Source of the DNA: an uncultured Oscillospiraceae bacterium
Lineage (GTDB): Bacteria > Bacillota > Clostridia > Oscillospirales > Acutalibacteraceae
DNA length: 40,517 nt
Assembly: GCA_905198295.1 (NCBI GenBank)
Contig: CAJKBW010000016.1
Location: 1-40,517 of the forward strand
Reading direction: 5' to 3'
The position numbers and the translations under genes are program-made. Shown piece by piece: positions 33,447 to 40,517 of this stretch (its first letter is position 1; each line of letters starts with the position of its first letter). Under the pieces are notes generated by a model. The model did no database searches, was not told where the DNA came from, and was given only the letters and a program-made list of their open reading frames with translations.

Positions 33447-35465
33447 ATGTATAAGCCGGCCGAACCCGCCCAGTGGATCTGGTATCCGGGCGACTTTGAA
33501 TTTTATCTGGGCCTGCGGGTGCAGTCTGAACGGTGGGAACGCCTTGCCCAGATCACCACCGAATGGAAGATGGAAACCTTCTATCCAAATGTGCGGTTCC
33601 GCAGCCCGGAATTTGTGGTTGCCGAACCGGTAACCTTCAAAATCTACACAACCGGTACCTGCTGCGTGCAGGTGGACAACGGCTGGTACTATCAGTACGA
33701 CCACCGCACCGGCCTAACGCTGGAGCCGGGCACCCATTCGCTGATGGTGACCGTGTTCAACGCGCATGAGCTGCCGAGCGTTTATGTGGACGCACCGTGC
33801 ATCCATACGGATAAATACTGGGAAGTCACCTGCGGGGACTTTGAATGGTTCCCGGTCGGCAGCTGGAATTTCACCGACCGGCAGATCACCCCGTCGGATT
33901 TTCGACTGGAGACCACCCCGGTACAGCCGGTGGAGATCCGTCAGGTGAACGACGGCGTGTTTTACGATTTTGGCCGGGAACTGATGGCGTTTGTCAAAGG
34001 CACCCAGGTCACCGGCAGGGGTACGGTGCATATCTCCTACGGGGAAAGTGATACCGAAGCGCTCGATGTGGAGGGCTGCGAAGCCTTCGACGAACTTGAA
34101 GTGCACGGTGATTTCATCGCCCCGCAGACCCGCGCTTTCCGGTATATTTTTGTGCAGACCGGCGGCGACCTCGCCATCGGGCACATTGAGGCGCTGTACG
34201 AATACCTCCCGCTCGAGAATAAGGGCGATTTCCGCTGCGACGACGAACGGCTCAACCGCATCTATGAGGTCGCCCTGCATACGCTGCACCTCAATTCCCG
34301 CGAGTTCTTCCTCGACGGCATCAAGCGCGACCACTGGGTATGGAGCGGCGACGCCACCCAGAGTTACCTGCTCAATTTCTACTCCTTCAACGACAACGCG
34401 ATCTGCCAGCGCACCATGCGGTTCCTGCGTGGCAAGGATCCGCTGAAAACCCACATGAACACAATCCAGGATTATACCCTGTACTGGTTCATCAGTCTGT
34501 ATGATTATTACCTGTATACCAATGACACTGAATTCTTCCTGAAGATGTACCCGAGCGCCAAAAAGCTGATGGAGGAATTCTGCTTCAAATTCGTCGACGA
34601 GCGCGGCTTTTTGGTGGCGCAGCCGGGCGACTGGGTGTTTATCGACTGGGTGGAGATGGAGAACCGCGATAAGGGCGACATTTCGTTTATCCAGATCTTG
34701 TTTACCCGCGCGCTTGAGGCGATGCAGGTCATGGCGGGCATTTACGGCGATACAGAAGGCGAACAGCGGTACGGCCGGTTGTCCAAAGACCTGCTGAAGA
34801 AGTGCTTCGAGGTGTTCTGGAGCGAAAAGCATCACGCCTTCACCCACCATCCGGCCAGTGACCCGCATACCATCGTCACCCGGTACGCCAATATGTTCGC
34901 GCTGATGTTCGGCTATCTCAGCGATGAGCAGCGCGAGCAGGTAATCCAAAACGTTATCCTCAACGACGAGGTTATCGCGATCACCACGCCGTACATGAAA
35001 TTTTATGAGCTCATGGCGCTGTGCGAGGCGGGACGTTTTGACACCGTGCGGCAGTATATAAGCGACTACTGGGGCGGTATGCTGGATCTCGGTGCGACAT
35101 CATTCTGGGAAGCGTATGACCCGAACCAGAAAGGCGCCGAGCACTACCAGATGTACTTCACCAGATACGGCAAAAGCCTGTGCCACGCCTGGGGCGCCGG
35201 GCCGATTGTGCTCTACGGCAAATACTTCCTCGGCATCCGCCCGACCAAAGCCGGCTATGCAGAGTTTGAGGTGGTGCCGCAGCTGGGCGGCCTGCATCAC
35301 ATCCGCGGCAAAGCCCCCACGCCGGACGGCAGCATTACGGTGGATTACGACGGGCAAACGCTGCGGGTGGCCAACGATTCCAGCGGCACCGGCACCCTGC
35401 GTATCGGCAGCCGGACGGCGACCATCCTCCCCCATTCTGAGCAAACGCTCACCGCCGCGGAATAA
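33447..35465 (+). CDS. GH78-family alpha-L-rhamnosidase-like enzyme
   Basis: A 672-residue glycoside hydrolase of the alpha-L-rhamnosidase (GH78) type. It opens EPAQWIWYPGDFEFYLGLRV, as family members do, has N-terminal beta-sandwich modules, and then an (alpha/alpha)6 barrel. The barrel motif DGIKRDHWVWSGD (about residue 290) corresponds to the conserved D-x-x-x-R-D-x-x-x-W-x-GD block. DWVFIDWVEMENRDKGD holds a conserved acidic cluster. GATSFWEAYDPN (about 550) contains the conserved glutamate and is followed by HAWGAGPIVLYGKYFLGIRP. No signal peptide, so probably cytoplasmic and acting on imported oligosaccharides. In-frame ATGs lie at 33435 and 33447; AAAGGA abuts the first, so the second is preferred. 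It is divergent from the lyase-fold/esterase gene. Confidence 0.88.
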   Translation: MYKPAEPAQWIWYPGDFEFYLGLRVQSERWERLAQITTEWKMETFYPNVRFRSPEFVVAEPVTFKIYTTGTCCVQVDNGWYYQYDHRTGLTLEPGTHSLMVTVFNAHELPSVYVDAPCIHTDKYWEVTCGDFEWFPVGSWNFTDRQITPSDFRLETTPVQPVEIRQVNDGVFYDFGRELMAFVKGTQVTGRGTVHISYGESDTEALDVEGCEAFDELEVHGDFIAPQTRAFRYIFVQTGGDLAIGHIEALYEYLPLENKGDFRCDDERLNRIYEVALHTLHLNSREFFLDGIKRDHWVWSGDATQSYLLNFYSFNDNAICQRTMRFLRGKDPLKTHMNTIQDYTLYWFISLYDYYLYTNDTEFFLKMYPSAKKLMEEFCFKFVDERGFLVAQPGDWVFIDWVEMENRDKGDISFIQILFTRALEAMQVMAGIYGDTEGEQRYGRLSKDLLKKCFEVFWSEKHHAFTHHPASDPHTIVTRYANMFALMFGYLSDEQREQVIQNVILNDEVIAITTPYMKFYELMALCEAGRFDTVRQYISDYWGGMLDLGATSFWEAYDPNQKGAEHYQMYFTRYGKSLCHAWGAGPIVLYGKYFLGIRPTKAGYAEFEVVPQLGGLHHIRGKAPTPDGSITVDYDGQTLRVANDSSGTGTLRIGSRTATILPHSEQTLTAAE

Positions 35466-35553
35466 TCGGCGCGTAAAAGAGGCTGTATATTCAACCAGCG
35501 GACCTGTATACGGGAAAAGCACTCAAAGACTAAGCCAGGGTCAACTGCATCAA

Positions 35554-35598
35554 ACGCCCGGGATTGCCGCAATTCGGCCATCCCGGGCGTCTTGCATT
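35554..35598 (+). terminator. Terminator after the GH78 gene
   Basis: A nested hairpin with outer arms ACGCCCGGGAT/ATCCCGGGCGT and inner GCCG/CGGC is followed by the weak run CTTGCATT. It overlaps the -35 box of the next promoter. Confidence 0.55.
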
Positions 35599-35620
35599 AT
35601 CGCCCGAAACAGGGTATGCT
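35592..35620 (+). promoter_or_regulatory. Promoter of the unrecognised TTG-start gene
   Basis: TTGCAT (35592-35597) and TATGCT (35615-35620) are spaced by 17 bases. An overlapping TATACT at 35620-35625 is too far from this -35. Confidence 0.55.
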
Positions 35621-35657
35621 ATACTTGAATGAATGATCCTTCTGGGAGGCGAGGCCG

Positions 35658-36338
35658 TTGCCGGTCAGCTATGCCAATCTGCAGTTGATGCTGCCGCCGC
35701 AGACCGAAGCGGCGGCGGAAAAAATCTATTTTGCGCTGTGCACCTATATGGATGCGCAGGGCTTCATTCCCTGCCAGAAGGAAAGCGCAGAACGCACGGT
35801 AGCGTTTGTCCGCGGGGAAACCAGCTGGACGCTGTTCGACGACTGCGCCGACCGGCTGGATATCAATGCGCTCGACGGCCTCGGCCGAACATTGTCACGC
35901 AAGCTGCATGTGCGTGCCGTCGGGGTGATGGGCAACGGCCGCACCCGCACGCTGCGGCTGTACACCGAAGGCTTTCTGCGGGATATTTATATCACCGCGG
36001 ATAAAAGTGCCGGCCCGTTCCGCCGCCGGGCGGGCCATGCGCTGCGCTGGTATGCACAGCTTGCCGATGGCCATACGGTGCGGGAACTCGCGGACGCGTT
36101 TTCGAGGGGCACCCACGGCGCAGATGTGTTTCCTGAGCTTCAGCAGCTGCTGGGGTTGGACTATACCGCCTCTTTCGGCTTTTCCTCTCTGGAAGAGGTG
36201 AAACCCAAGGACATGGCGTACCTGTATTTCTGTGCTGCCAACCGGGTGCGGCAGCGCCTGCTGGATCGTCTGTGGCGTCCGGCTCCAAAAACGGCAAATG
36301 TCTCCGCTGCCTCCTGCCGGGCAGATAAACAGTCATAA
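35658..36338 (+). CDS. Unrecognised soluble protein, TTG start
   Basis: A 226-residue protein that I do not recognise. The start is TTG 35658, with GGGAGG eight bases upstream and a promoter 40 bases before that, so it is very likely expressed as a single gene. The first half reads as alternating strands and helices (MPVSYANLQLMLPPQTEAAA..IYFALCTYMDAQGF), including TSWTLFDDCADRLDINALDG and RTLRLYTEGFLRDIYIT. This half faintly recalls families in which a W-x-x-V/L-x-D strand is followed by a helix and a hydrophobic strand pair. The second half is helical and basic. There are no membrane segments, signal peptide or obvious catalytic motif. It lies between the GH78 gene and a strong terminator. 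Function unknown. Confidence 0.7.
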   Translation: MPVSYANLQLMLPPQTEAAAEKIYFALCTYMDAQGFIPCQKESAERTVAFVRGETSWTLFDDCADRLDINALDGLGRTLSRKLHVRAVGVMGNGRTRTLRLYTEGFLRDIYITADKSAGPFRRRAGHALRWYAQLADGHTVRELADAFSRGTHGADVFPELQQLLGLDYTASFGFSSLEEVKPKDMAYLYFCAANRVRQRLLDRLWRPAPKTANVSAASCRADKQS

Positions 36339-36341
36339 TAG

Positions 36342-36376
36342 AAAGCGCCCCGCTGTTTTATCAGCGGGGCGCTTTT
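36342..36376. terminator. Bidirectional terminator
   Basis: A 14-base-pair stem AAAGCGCCCCGCTG/CAGCGGGGCGCTTT with loop TTTTAT is flanked by A-rich and T-rich runs on opposite sides. It can end both the plus-strand TTG-start gene and the minus-strand pseudogene. Confidence 0.88.
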
Positions 36377-36384
36377 CGCCTTTC

Positions 36385-36674
36385 CTATAATTTTCCAAAC
36401 AGGTGTGCCAGCCAAAACAGTACATACGCCGCGATAAACAGCAAAATATTCTGCCAAGGCGGGCAATGTCAATATGCCGATAAACGGCGCCATCGCAAAC
36501 AGAAAAACAAACAGCACTGCACACAGCAGGACAATATAGCCCCCGGACATACACCGTTTGAACACAAGGCCATCATGCAGTTCGCCTCTGTTTACATATA
36601 GCATAAAAATATAACATGGTGAGAACAAGTCCCGTCAGAATCCCTTACCACAGCCGTCGATGGTTTTTCAGCAT
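36385..36674 (-). pseudogene. Decayed small membrane-protein gene
   Basis: A strong ribosome binding site (AAAGGAGG) precedes ATG 36674 by seven bases, but the frame reads MLKNHRRLW then TAA. After the stop, protein-like hydrophobic stretches continue in successive frames. GILTGLVLTMLYFYAICK follows in the same frame, then GGYIVLLCAVLFVFLFAMAP in a second, and finally PPWQNILLFIAAYVLFWLAH ending FGKL and TAG at 36385 in a third. Together they form one plausible protein of about 95 residues with three membrane segments, interrupted by one stop and at least two frameshifts. It sits between two terminators. A tiny nine-residue ORF with a true site is the alternative reading. Confidence 0.5.
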
Positions 36675-36767
36675 ATCCGTTCCTCCTTTTGTCCCCCTTT
36701 TTCGCTATGTTCACTGTGCCAATACGCCCGTTGCCTGTCAATCGCTGCTTTTCCGACATACGGGAAA

Positions 36768-36797
36768 CGGGCGGAGATACAGCCGTATCCCCGCCCG
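36768..36797 (-). terminator. Hairpin terminator of the htpG transcript
   Basis: A perfect-but-one inverted repeat, CGGGCGGaGATAC-AGCC-GTATCcCCGCCCG. In minus orientation it follows the small ORF after the VanZ-like gene and is succeeded by TTTCCC, a weak T-run. Confidence 0.5.
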
Positions 36798-36804
36798 CTT
36801 GCCG

Positions 36805-36888
36805 TTACTCTGTTTCGGTGGCCTCAAAGGCCGCCAAGCCGCAGCGCAGTAAGTCTTCCGCGAGGCGGCAAACATCCCAAGGGAGCAC
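36805..36888 (-). CDS. Possible 27-residue small protein
   Basis: Immediately after the VanZ-like gene's stop on the minus strand there is AGAGGGG, six bases, then GTG (36888-36886). The frame reads VLPWDVCRLAEDLLRCGLAA and then FEATETE before TAA at 36807-36805. The amino-acid composition and the amphipathic helix look like real protein rather than random sequence, and a hairpin follows the stop. It is too short to be certain. It could be a genuine small protein at the end of the htpG transcript or the remnant of a gene's 3' end. Confidence 0.4.
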   Translation of the reverse strand: MLPWDVCRLAEDLLRCGLAAFEATETE

Positions 36889-36905
36889 AAAACGCCCCTC
36901 TCAAG

Positions 36906-37406
36906 TCAGCGCCGGCGCCGGCGGCAAAGAGCCGCCGCAGCCAAGACCAGCAGCGTACCGGCCAGCACACCGGCAAAATCGATCAGCACATCCCGTACTG
37001 CCGGTCCGCGGCCGGGAACAAAGGCCTGATGCCACTCATCACCCGCCGCGTAAGCGAGCCCGAGCAGCAGCGGCAGTCCCGTCCGCAGAGCGGCCGCACC
37101 GCGTCCGCTGCGCCCGTTCAGGCTCAGCCGTATCGCCGCGGCATATAAACCGCCGAGCACCGCATATTCCGAAAAATGCGCCAGCTTGCGCACAGCAAAC
37201 TGCCAGCTTTCCACCACCGCAGCCTGCTCGGCGGCATCCAGCCGCGAAAAGCCCGGGGACACGCGTACAGCGAAAAAACGAATCAGTCCGCCGCTCATAT
37301 CGCCGGAAGCCGTACCGTCCTTGGCGGAGAACCAGAAGATCATCGCCATCCATCCCAGTGCTGCCGCCCACAGCAGGACACAGAACAGCCGTTTACGCCT
37401 GCTCAT
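36906..37406 (-). CDS. VanZ-family membrane protein
   Basis: A 166-residue membrane protein of the VanZ-like family. Landmarks are FWFSAKDGTASGDMSGGL after the first membrane helix, the conserved RKLAHFSEYAVLGGLYAAA (about 73-91) and AAGDEWHQAFVPGRGPAVRD followed by VLIDFAGVLAG (about 120-150). The four-helix topology fits. Some VanZ proteins confer low-level teicoplanin resistance, but most members have no known role. ATG 37406 overlaps the htpG stop codon by 14 bases, so translational coupling with htpG is likely. The C-terminal tail is strongly basic (CRRRRR). Confidence 0.85.
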   Translation of the reverse strand: MSRRKRLFCVLLWAAALGWMAMIFWFSAKDGTASGDMSGGLIRFFAVRVSPGFSRLDAAEQAAVVESWQFAVRKLAHFSEYAVLGGLYAAAIRLSLNGRSGRGAAALRTGLPLLLGLAYAAGDEWHQAFVPGRGPAVRDVLIDFAGVLAGTLLVLAAAALCRRRRR

Positions 37407-39285
37407 CCGCCATCAGCGCGCATACCCGGTTGGAAAACGCCACCGGATCTTCGATCGGCATCCCCTCGATGAGCAGCGCCTGGTCGTACAGCAGCGCGGC
37501 GTATTCCTTCAGCTTGTCCTGATCCTCGGCATACAGCCGGGTGAGTTTGGCAAACACCGGATGGGACTCGTTGATCTCCAGCACCCGTTCGGCCTTGACC
37601 TTGTTGTCGTTCGGCATGGCGTTGAGCACCTTTTCCATCTCGAGCGAAACACCGCCCTCGCTGGTCAGGCAGACCGGGTGGGTCTTCAGACGGCTGGAAG
37701 CGCGCACCGTCTTGACCTTGCCCTCGAGCGCTTCGCCGAGGAAGGTGAACAGATCCTTGTTCTCTTCCTCACGCTTTTTCTTCTCTTCCTTCTCCTCCGG
37801 CGTATCCAGATCGAGACTGCCGTCCGAAACCGACTGGAACGGTTTGCCGCCGAACTCGTGCATCATCTTCAGCGCGAACTCGTCCACATCGTCGGTCAGG
37901 TACAGGATCTCATAGCCTTTGTCACGCACCATCTCGGTCTGCGGCAGATGCTCGATGCGCTCGAGGCTTTCGCCGCAGGCGTAGTAGATCGCCTGCTGAT
38001 CCTCCTTCATCCGCCCGACGTACTCCTCGAGCGAGACGAGCTTTTTCTCCGCCGACGACCAGAACAGCAGCAGATCCTGCAGCATCTCCTTGTGGGTGCC
38101 GTAGTCGCCGTATACGCCGTATTTCAGCTGCAAACCGAAATTCTTATAGAACTTCTCATAGGTCTCGCGGTCGTTGTTGAGCATGTCGAGCAGCTCGGCC
38201 TTGATCTTCTTTTCCAACCGGGACGCGATGACCTTCAGCTGGCGGTCGTGCTGGAGCATCTCGCGGGAGATGTTCAGCGACAGATCCTGCGAATCCACCA
38301 GCCCGCGTACGAAGCTGAAATGGTCCGGCAGCAGGTCGGCGCATTTGTCCATGATCAGCACGCCGCTCGCATACAGCTGCAGCCCTTTTTCGTATTCCCG
38401 GGTATAGTAGTTGTAGGGCGCGCGCGCCGGGATGAACAGCAGTGCGTTGTAGGTGGCGGCGCCCTCGGTGCTGCTGTGGATCACCTTGAGCGGATCCTCA
38501 TAGTCGAAGAATTTTTCCTTGTAAAAGCTGTTGTATTCCTCCGGCGTAATCTCGCTTTTGTTTTTGCGCCACAGCGGAACCATACTGTTGAGGGTTTCCT
38601 CCTCGGTATAGGTTTCGTATTCGTCCTCGCTGCCCTCCTTGAGCCGGGACTTTTCCATGTCCATGCGGATCGGGTAGCGGATGTAGTCTGAATACTTTTT
38701 CACAATCGCCTGAATCCGGTACGGCTCGAGGTACTCGCTGTATTTTTCCTCTTCGGTATCCGGCTTGATCTTCAGCACGATCACGGTACCGTGGCTGTCC
38801 TTTTCGCACTCCTCGATGGTGTAGCCCTCGGCCCCGCGGGATTCCCACTTCCAGGCCTCGTCCGCTCCGAACGCGCGGCTTACCACCGTCACGCAGTCGC
38901 TGACCATGAACGCGGAGTAAAAGCCGACGCCGAACTGGCCGATAATATCGACATCTTCCTTGGCCTCGTTTTCGTTTTTGAACGCAAACGAACCGCTTTT
39001 CGCGATGGTACCGAGGTTGTTTTCCAGCTCGTCCTTCGTCATGCCGCAGCCGTTGTCCTCAATCGTCAGGGTACGGGCCTCCTTGTCGATTTTCAGACGG
39101 ATCGCGAAATCGTCCCGGCTGACCGCCGCGAGATGCTCGGTCAACTCGCGGTAATACAGCTTGTCCAGCGCGTCACTCGCGTTGGAGATCAGCTCCCGCA
39201 GGAAAATCTCCTTGTGGGTATAAATGGAATTGATCATCAGGTCCAGCAGCCGCTTGGACTCGGCCTTGAACTGTTTGGTGCGCAT
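37393..39285 (-). CDS. htpG: Molecular chaperone HtpG (Hsp90)
   Basis: HtpG is the bacterial Hsp90, an ATP-dependent dimeric chaperone. The 630-residue protein begins MRTKQFKAESKRLLDLMINS and has the GHKL ATPase landmarks ELISNASDALDKL (about 33), DNGCGMT (about 80) and GQFGVGFYSAFMV (about 115). The middle-domain GVVDSxDLxLNxSREML motif appears as GLVDSQDLSLNISREML (about 310), and the C-terminal dimer domain is complete. The start at 39285 is chosen because GGGAG lies nine bases upstream; an in-frame ATG at 39321 falls within the operator region. A promoter and CIRCE-like operator precede it. Confidence 0.97.
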   Translation of the reverse strand: MRTKQFKAESKRLLDLMINSIYTHKEIFLRELISNASDALDKLYYRELTEHLAAVSRDDFAIRLKIDKEARTLTIEDNGCGMTKDELENNLGTIAKSGSFAFKNENEAKEDVDIIGQFGVGFYSAFMVSDCVTVVSRAFGADEAWKWESRGAEGYTIEECEKDSHGTVIVLKIKPDTEEEKYSEYLEPYRIQAIVKKYSDYIRYPIRMDMEKSRLKEGSEDEYETYTEEETLNSMVPLWRKNKSEITPEEYNSFYKEKFFDYEDPLKVIHSSTEGAATYNALLFIPARAPYNYYTREYEKGLQLYASGVLIMDKCADLLPDHFSFVRGLVDSQDLSLNISREMLQHDRQLKVIASRLEKKIKAELLDMLNNDRETYEKFYKNFGLQLKYGVYGDYGTHKEMLQDLLLFWSSAEKKLVSLEEYVGRMKEDQQAIYYACGESLERIEHLPQTEMVRDKGYEILYLTDDVDEFALKMMHEFGGKPFQSVSDGSLDLDTPEEKEEKKKREEENKDLFTFLGEALEGKVKTVRASSRLKTHPVCLTSEGGVSLEMEKVLNAMPNDNKVKAERVLEINESHPVFAKLTRLYAEDQDKLKEYAALLYDQALLIEGMPIEDPVAFSNRVCALMADEQA

Positions 39286-39310
39286 AGGTGCAGACTCCCT
39301 TTCGTTATTT

Positions 39311-39337
39311 CTGGCACTCAACGTACCAGAGTGCTAA
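39311..39337 (-). promoter_or_regulatory. CIRCE-like operator upstream of htpG
   Basis: On the plus strand CTGGCACTC, nine bases, GAGTGCTAA; read on the minus strand, one arm is the perfect TTAGCACTC and the other (GAGTGCCAG) has two mismatches. It lies immediately after the htpG promoter. HrcA control of htpG is inferred; in B. subtilis htpG is not a CIRCE gene. Confidence 0.75.
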
Positions 39338-39341
39338 AGTT

Positions 39342-39370
39342 ACTATACCGCGAATGCCGCCGTTGTGCAA
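39342..39370 (-). promoter_or_regulatory. Promoter of htpG
   Basis: On the minus strand TTGCAC (39370-39365) and TATAGT (39347-39342) are spaced by 17 bases; the CIRCE-like site begins four bases after the -10. Confidence 0.75.
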
Positions 39371-39433
39371 GGGGCTTTTGTAAATAATTTGTAACAAAGC
39401 GGGCAGCAGGCGGCGGAAACCGGGAAAAATGCC

Positions 39434-39462
39434 TTGTCAGGACGAAGAATATGCTTTATTAT
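39434..39462 (+). promoter_or_regulatory. Promoter of the GT2 gene
   Basis: TTGTCA (39434-39439) and TATTAT (39457-39462) are spaced by 17 bases, upstream of the GT2 start at 39500. Confidence 0.7.
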
Positions 39463-39499
39463 GGATACAGTGTCTGGGACAAAAAGGGAGGCAGGCGGC

Positions 39500-40441
39500 A
39501 TGTCGACGGTGTATCTGGTGATTCCCTGCTATAATGAAGAAGCGGTGCTGCCGGAAACGGTGAAGCGGCTGACCGATAAGCTGCAGCGGATGATCGACAG
39601 CGGGCGGGCGGATGAAAACAGCCGGTTTCTGCTGGTGGACGACGGCAGCAAGGATAAGACCTGGGAGCTGATTACGGGCTTCTGCCGGGAAAATGTCTAT
39701 TGTTCGGGGCTGAAGCTCGCGCATAACCGGGGGCATCAGAACGCCCTGCTGGCGGGACTGCTGGCGGCGAAGGATAAGGCGGACTGCGCGATCAGCCTGG
39801 ATGCGGACCTGCAGGACGACATCGAGGTGCTCGACCAGTTCGTGGATAAATTCCATGAGGGCTGCGACGTGGTATACGGCGTGCGCAATAAGCGGGACAC
39901 CGACAGCTTTTTCAAGCGCAGCACTGCCCGTGGATTTTATAAGGTGATGCACATACTGGGGGTGGACGTGGTATACGACCATGCGGACTACCGGCTGATG
40001 AGCCGGCGGGCGCTGGACGCGCTGAGCGAGTATCATGAGGTCAACCTGTTCCTGCGGGGAATTGTGCCGCTGATCGGCTACCGCAGCGATTATGTATTTT
40101 ACGACCGGCACGAGCGGTTTGCGGGGGAATCGAAATACCCGCTGAAAAAGATGATTTCCTTTGCGCTGGACGGGATCACGTCGTTCAGCGTCAAGCCGCT
40201 CAAGCTGATTTCCAACCTGGGAATTTTGATTTCCTGTCTGAGCGTGCTGGGTCTGCTGTATGCGCTGATCTCGTACTTTACCGGCAACGCGGTGGCGGGC
40301 TGGACGGCGATTGTGTGTTCCATCTGGCTGCTCGGCGGGATCCAACTGCTGTGCATCGGGGTGCTCGGCGGGTATATCGGGAAAATTTACAGTGAGGTGA
40401 AGGCGCGGCCGCGCTACCGCATAGAGGAATTTTTACCCTGA
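39500..40441 (+). CDS. GT2 glycosyltransferase, GtrB/YkcC-type (polyprenyl-phosphate)
   Basis: A 313-residue family 2 glycosyltransferase of the dolichol-phosphate-mannose-synthase-like group that usually transfers a sugar to undecaprenyl phosphate. Motifs in order are VYLVIPCYNEEAVLPETV (4-21), FLLVDDGSKDKTWE (about 47-60), HNRGHQNALLAGL, SLDADLQDD with the metal-binding DxD (about 102-110), the acceptor-loop ADYRLMSRRAL, and RFAGESKYPLKKM. Two C-terminal membrane helices (about 236-260 and 268-290) anchor it, then a basic tail. ATG 39500 has AAGGGAGG nine bases upstream. The sugar and final acceptor are unknown. No flippase or wall-glycan genes are visible before the window ends. Confidence 0.9.
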   Translation: MSTVYLVIPCYNEEAVLPETVKRLTDKLQRMIDSGRADENSRFLLVDDGSKDKTWELITGFCRENVYCSGLKLAHNRGHQNALLAGLLAAKDKADCAISLDADLQDDIEVLDQFVDKFHEGCDVVYGVRNKRDTDSFFKRSTARGFYKVMHILGVDVVYDHADYRLMSRRALDALSEYHEVNLFLRGIVPLIGYRSDYVFYDRHERFAGESKYPLKKMISFALDGITSFSVKPLKLISNLGILISCLSVLGLLYALISYFTGNAVAGWTAIVCSIWLLGGIQLLCIGVLGGYIGKIYSEVKARPRYRIEEFLP

Positions 40442-40517
40442 CGGGGCAAAAAGCGAAAAAGGCCCCTGTTCCTCAAAATACCGGGTAATGTCTCCAAAGG
40501 AGGTTTCCGGCTCGGCG
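40433..40517 (-). CDS. Possible 3' end of a gene cut by the window edge
   Basis: On the minus strand one frame stays open from the window end to TAA at 40435-40433 and reads PETSFGDITRYFEEQGPFSL before FAPSG. This is protein-like, with balanced charged and hydrophobic residues. If real it converges on the GT2 gene and overlaps its last nine bases. Only 27 complete codons are visible, so no family can be named and chance openness is possible. Confidence 0.3.
   Translation of the reverse strand, partial: AEPETSFGDITRYFEEQGPFSLFAPSG

Noticed and set aside
36161..36628. 155-codon minus-strand open frame as one intact membrane protein
   Set aside because: Its start has no site, and it runs into the terminator and the 3' end of the opposite gene. 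The three-frame pseudogene reading explains the hydrophobic segments better.
37186..38691. Plus-strand open frame opposite htpG
   Set aside because: Antisense shadow; htpG is complete on the minus strand with all its motifs.

Overview
This is a high-GC chromosomal window from what is most likely a gut-type Clostridia (Oscillospiraceae/Ruminococcaceae-like Firmicute). The evidence is the gene order scr(SRP RNA)-dnaX-ybaB-recR, the rpmG-secE-nusG-rplK-rplA-rplJ-rplL ribosomal block with an L10 leader, hrcA-grpE-dnaK-dnaJ behind a perfect CIRCE element, AGGAGG-type ribosome binding sites, TTG/GTG starts, and plant-glycan enzymes. No tRNA, rRNA, CRISPR array, integrase or transposase gene was found. 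The species cannot be named from this sequence alone.

Layout. 1-1215: an MFS transporter whose first helix appears lost to a frameshift. 1310-6955 (minus strand): a run starting with the SRP RNA, then dnaX, ybaB, recR, a small membrane protein, a trehalase/GH63-like glycosidase, smpB and another small membrane protein. 6996-7210: a 215-bp palindrome-rich element with 17-bp terminal inverted repeats. 7205-11466 (minus): murI, a DUF1934 gene, argS and a MetH-like protein without its zinc cysteines, whose stop codon lies inside that element. 11654-15686 (plus): the translation/transcription block, with an attenuator leader before rplJ-rplL. 15798-16379: a GNAT acetyltransferase. 16465-17092: about 630 bp of non-coding, nested inverted-repeat DNA. 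17202-19625: an L-asparaginase without a canonical start codon and an AI-2E-family permease. 19678-23380: hemW and two lipoproteins (WG-repeat-like and PstS-like). 23455-23703: a small HPr-like protein on the minus strand. 23931-28926: the HrcA-controlled chaperone operon. 28997-30115: an SLC13/ArsB-type permease. 30344-35465: a divergent carbohydrate locus with a pectin-lyase-fold/esterase fusion on the minus strand and a GH78 rhamnosidase on the plus strand. 35658-36338: an unrecognised gene. 36385-36674: a decayed membrane-protein gene. 36805-39285 (minus): htpG behind a second, imperfect CIRCE, a VanZ-like gene and a possible 27-residue ORF. 39500-40441: a polyprenyl-phosphate-type GT2.

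How the genes work together. Most of the window is housekeeping: replication and recombination, ribosome rescue, cell-wall glutamate supply, ribosome stalk and elongation control, and protein quality control. HrcA probably controls both hrcA-grpE-dnaK-dnaJ and htpG. The accessory interest lies in three places. The first is the divergent, apparently cytoplasmic rhamnogalacturonan-type locus at 30.3-35.5 kb with its two-domain lyase-fold/esterase protein. The second is a set of short mobile-like palindromic elements, one of which ends within a gene. The third is several genes with broken or unusual starts or missing catalytic residues. No clear defence system or biosynthetic cluster is visible.
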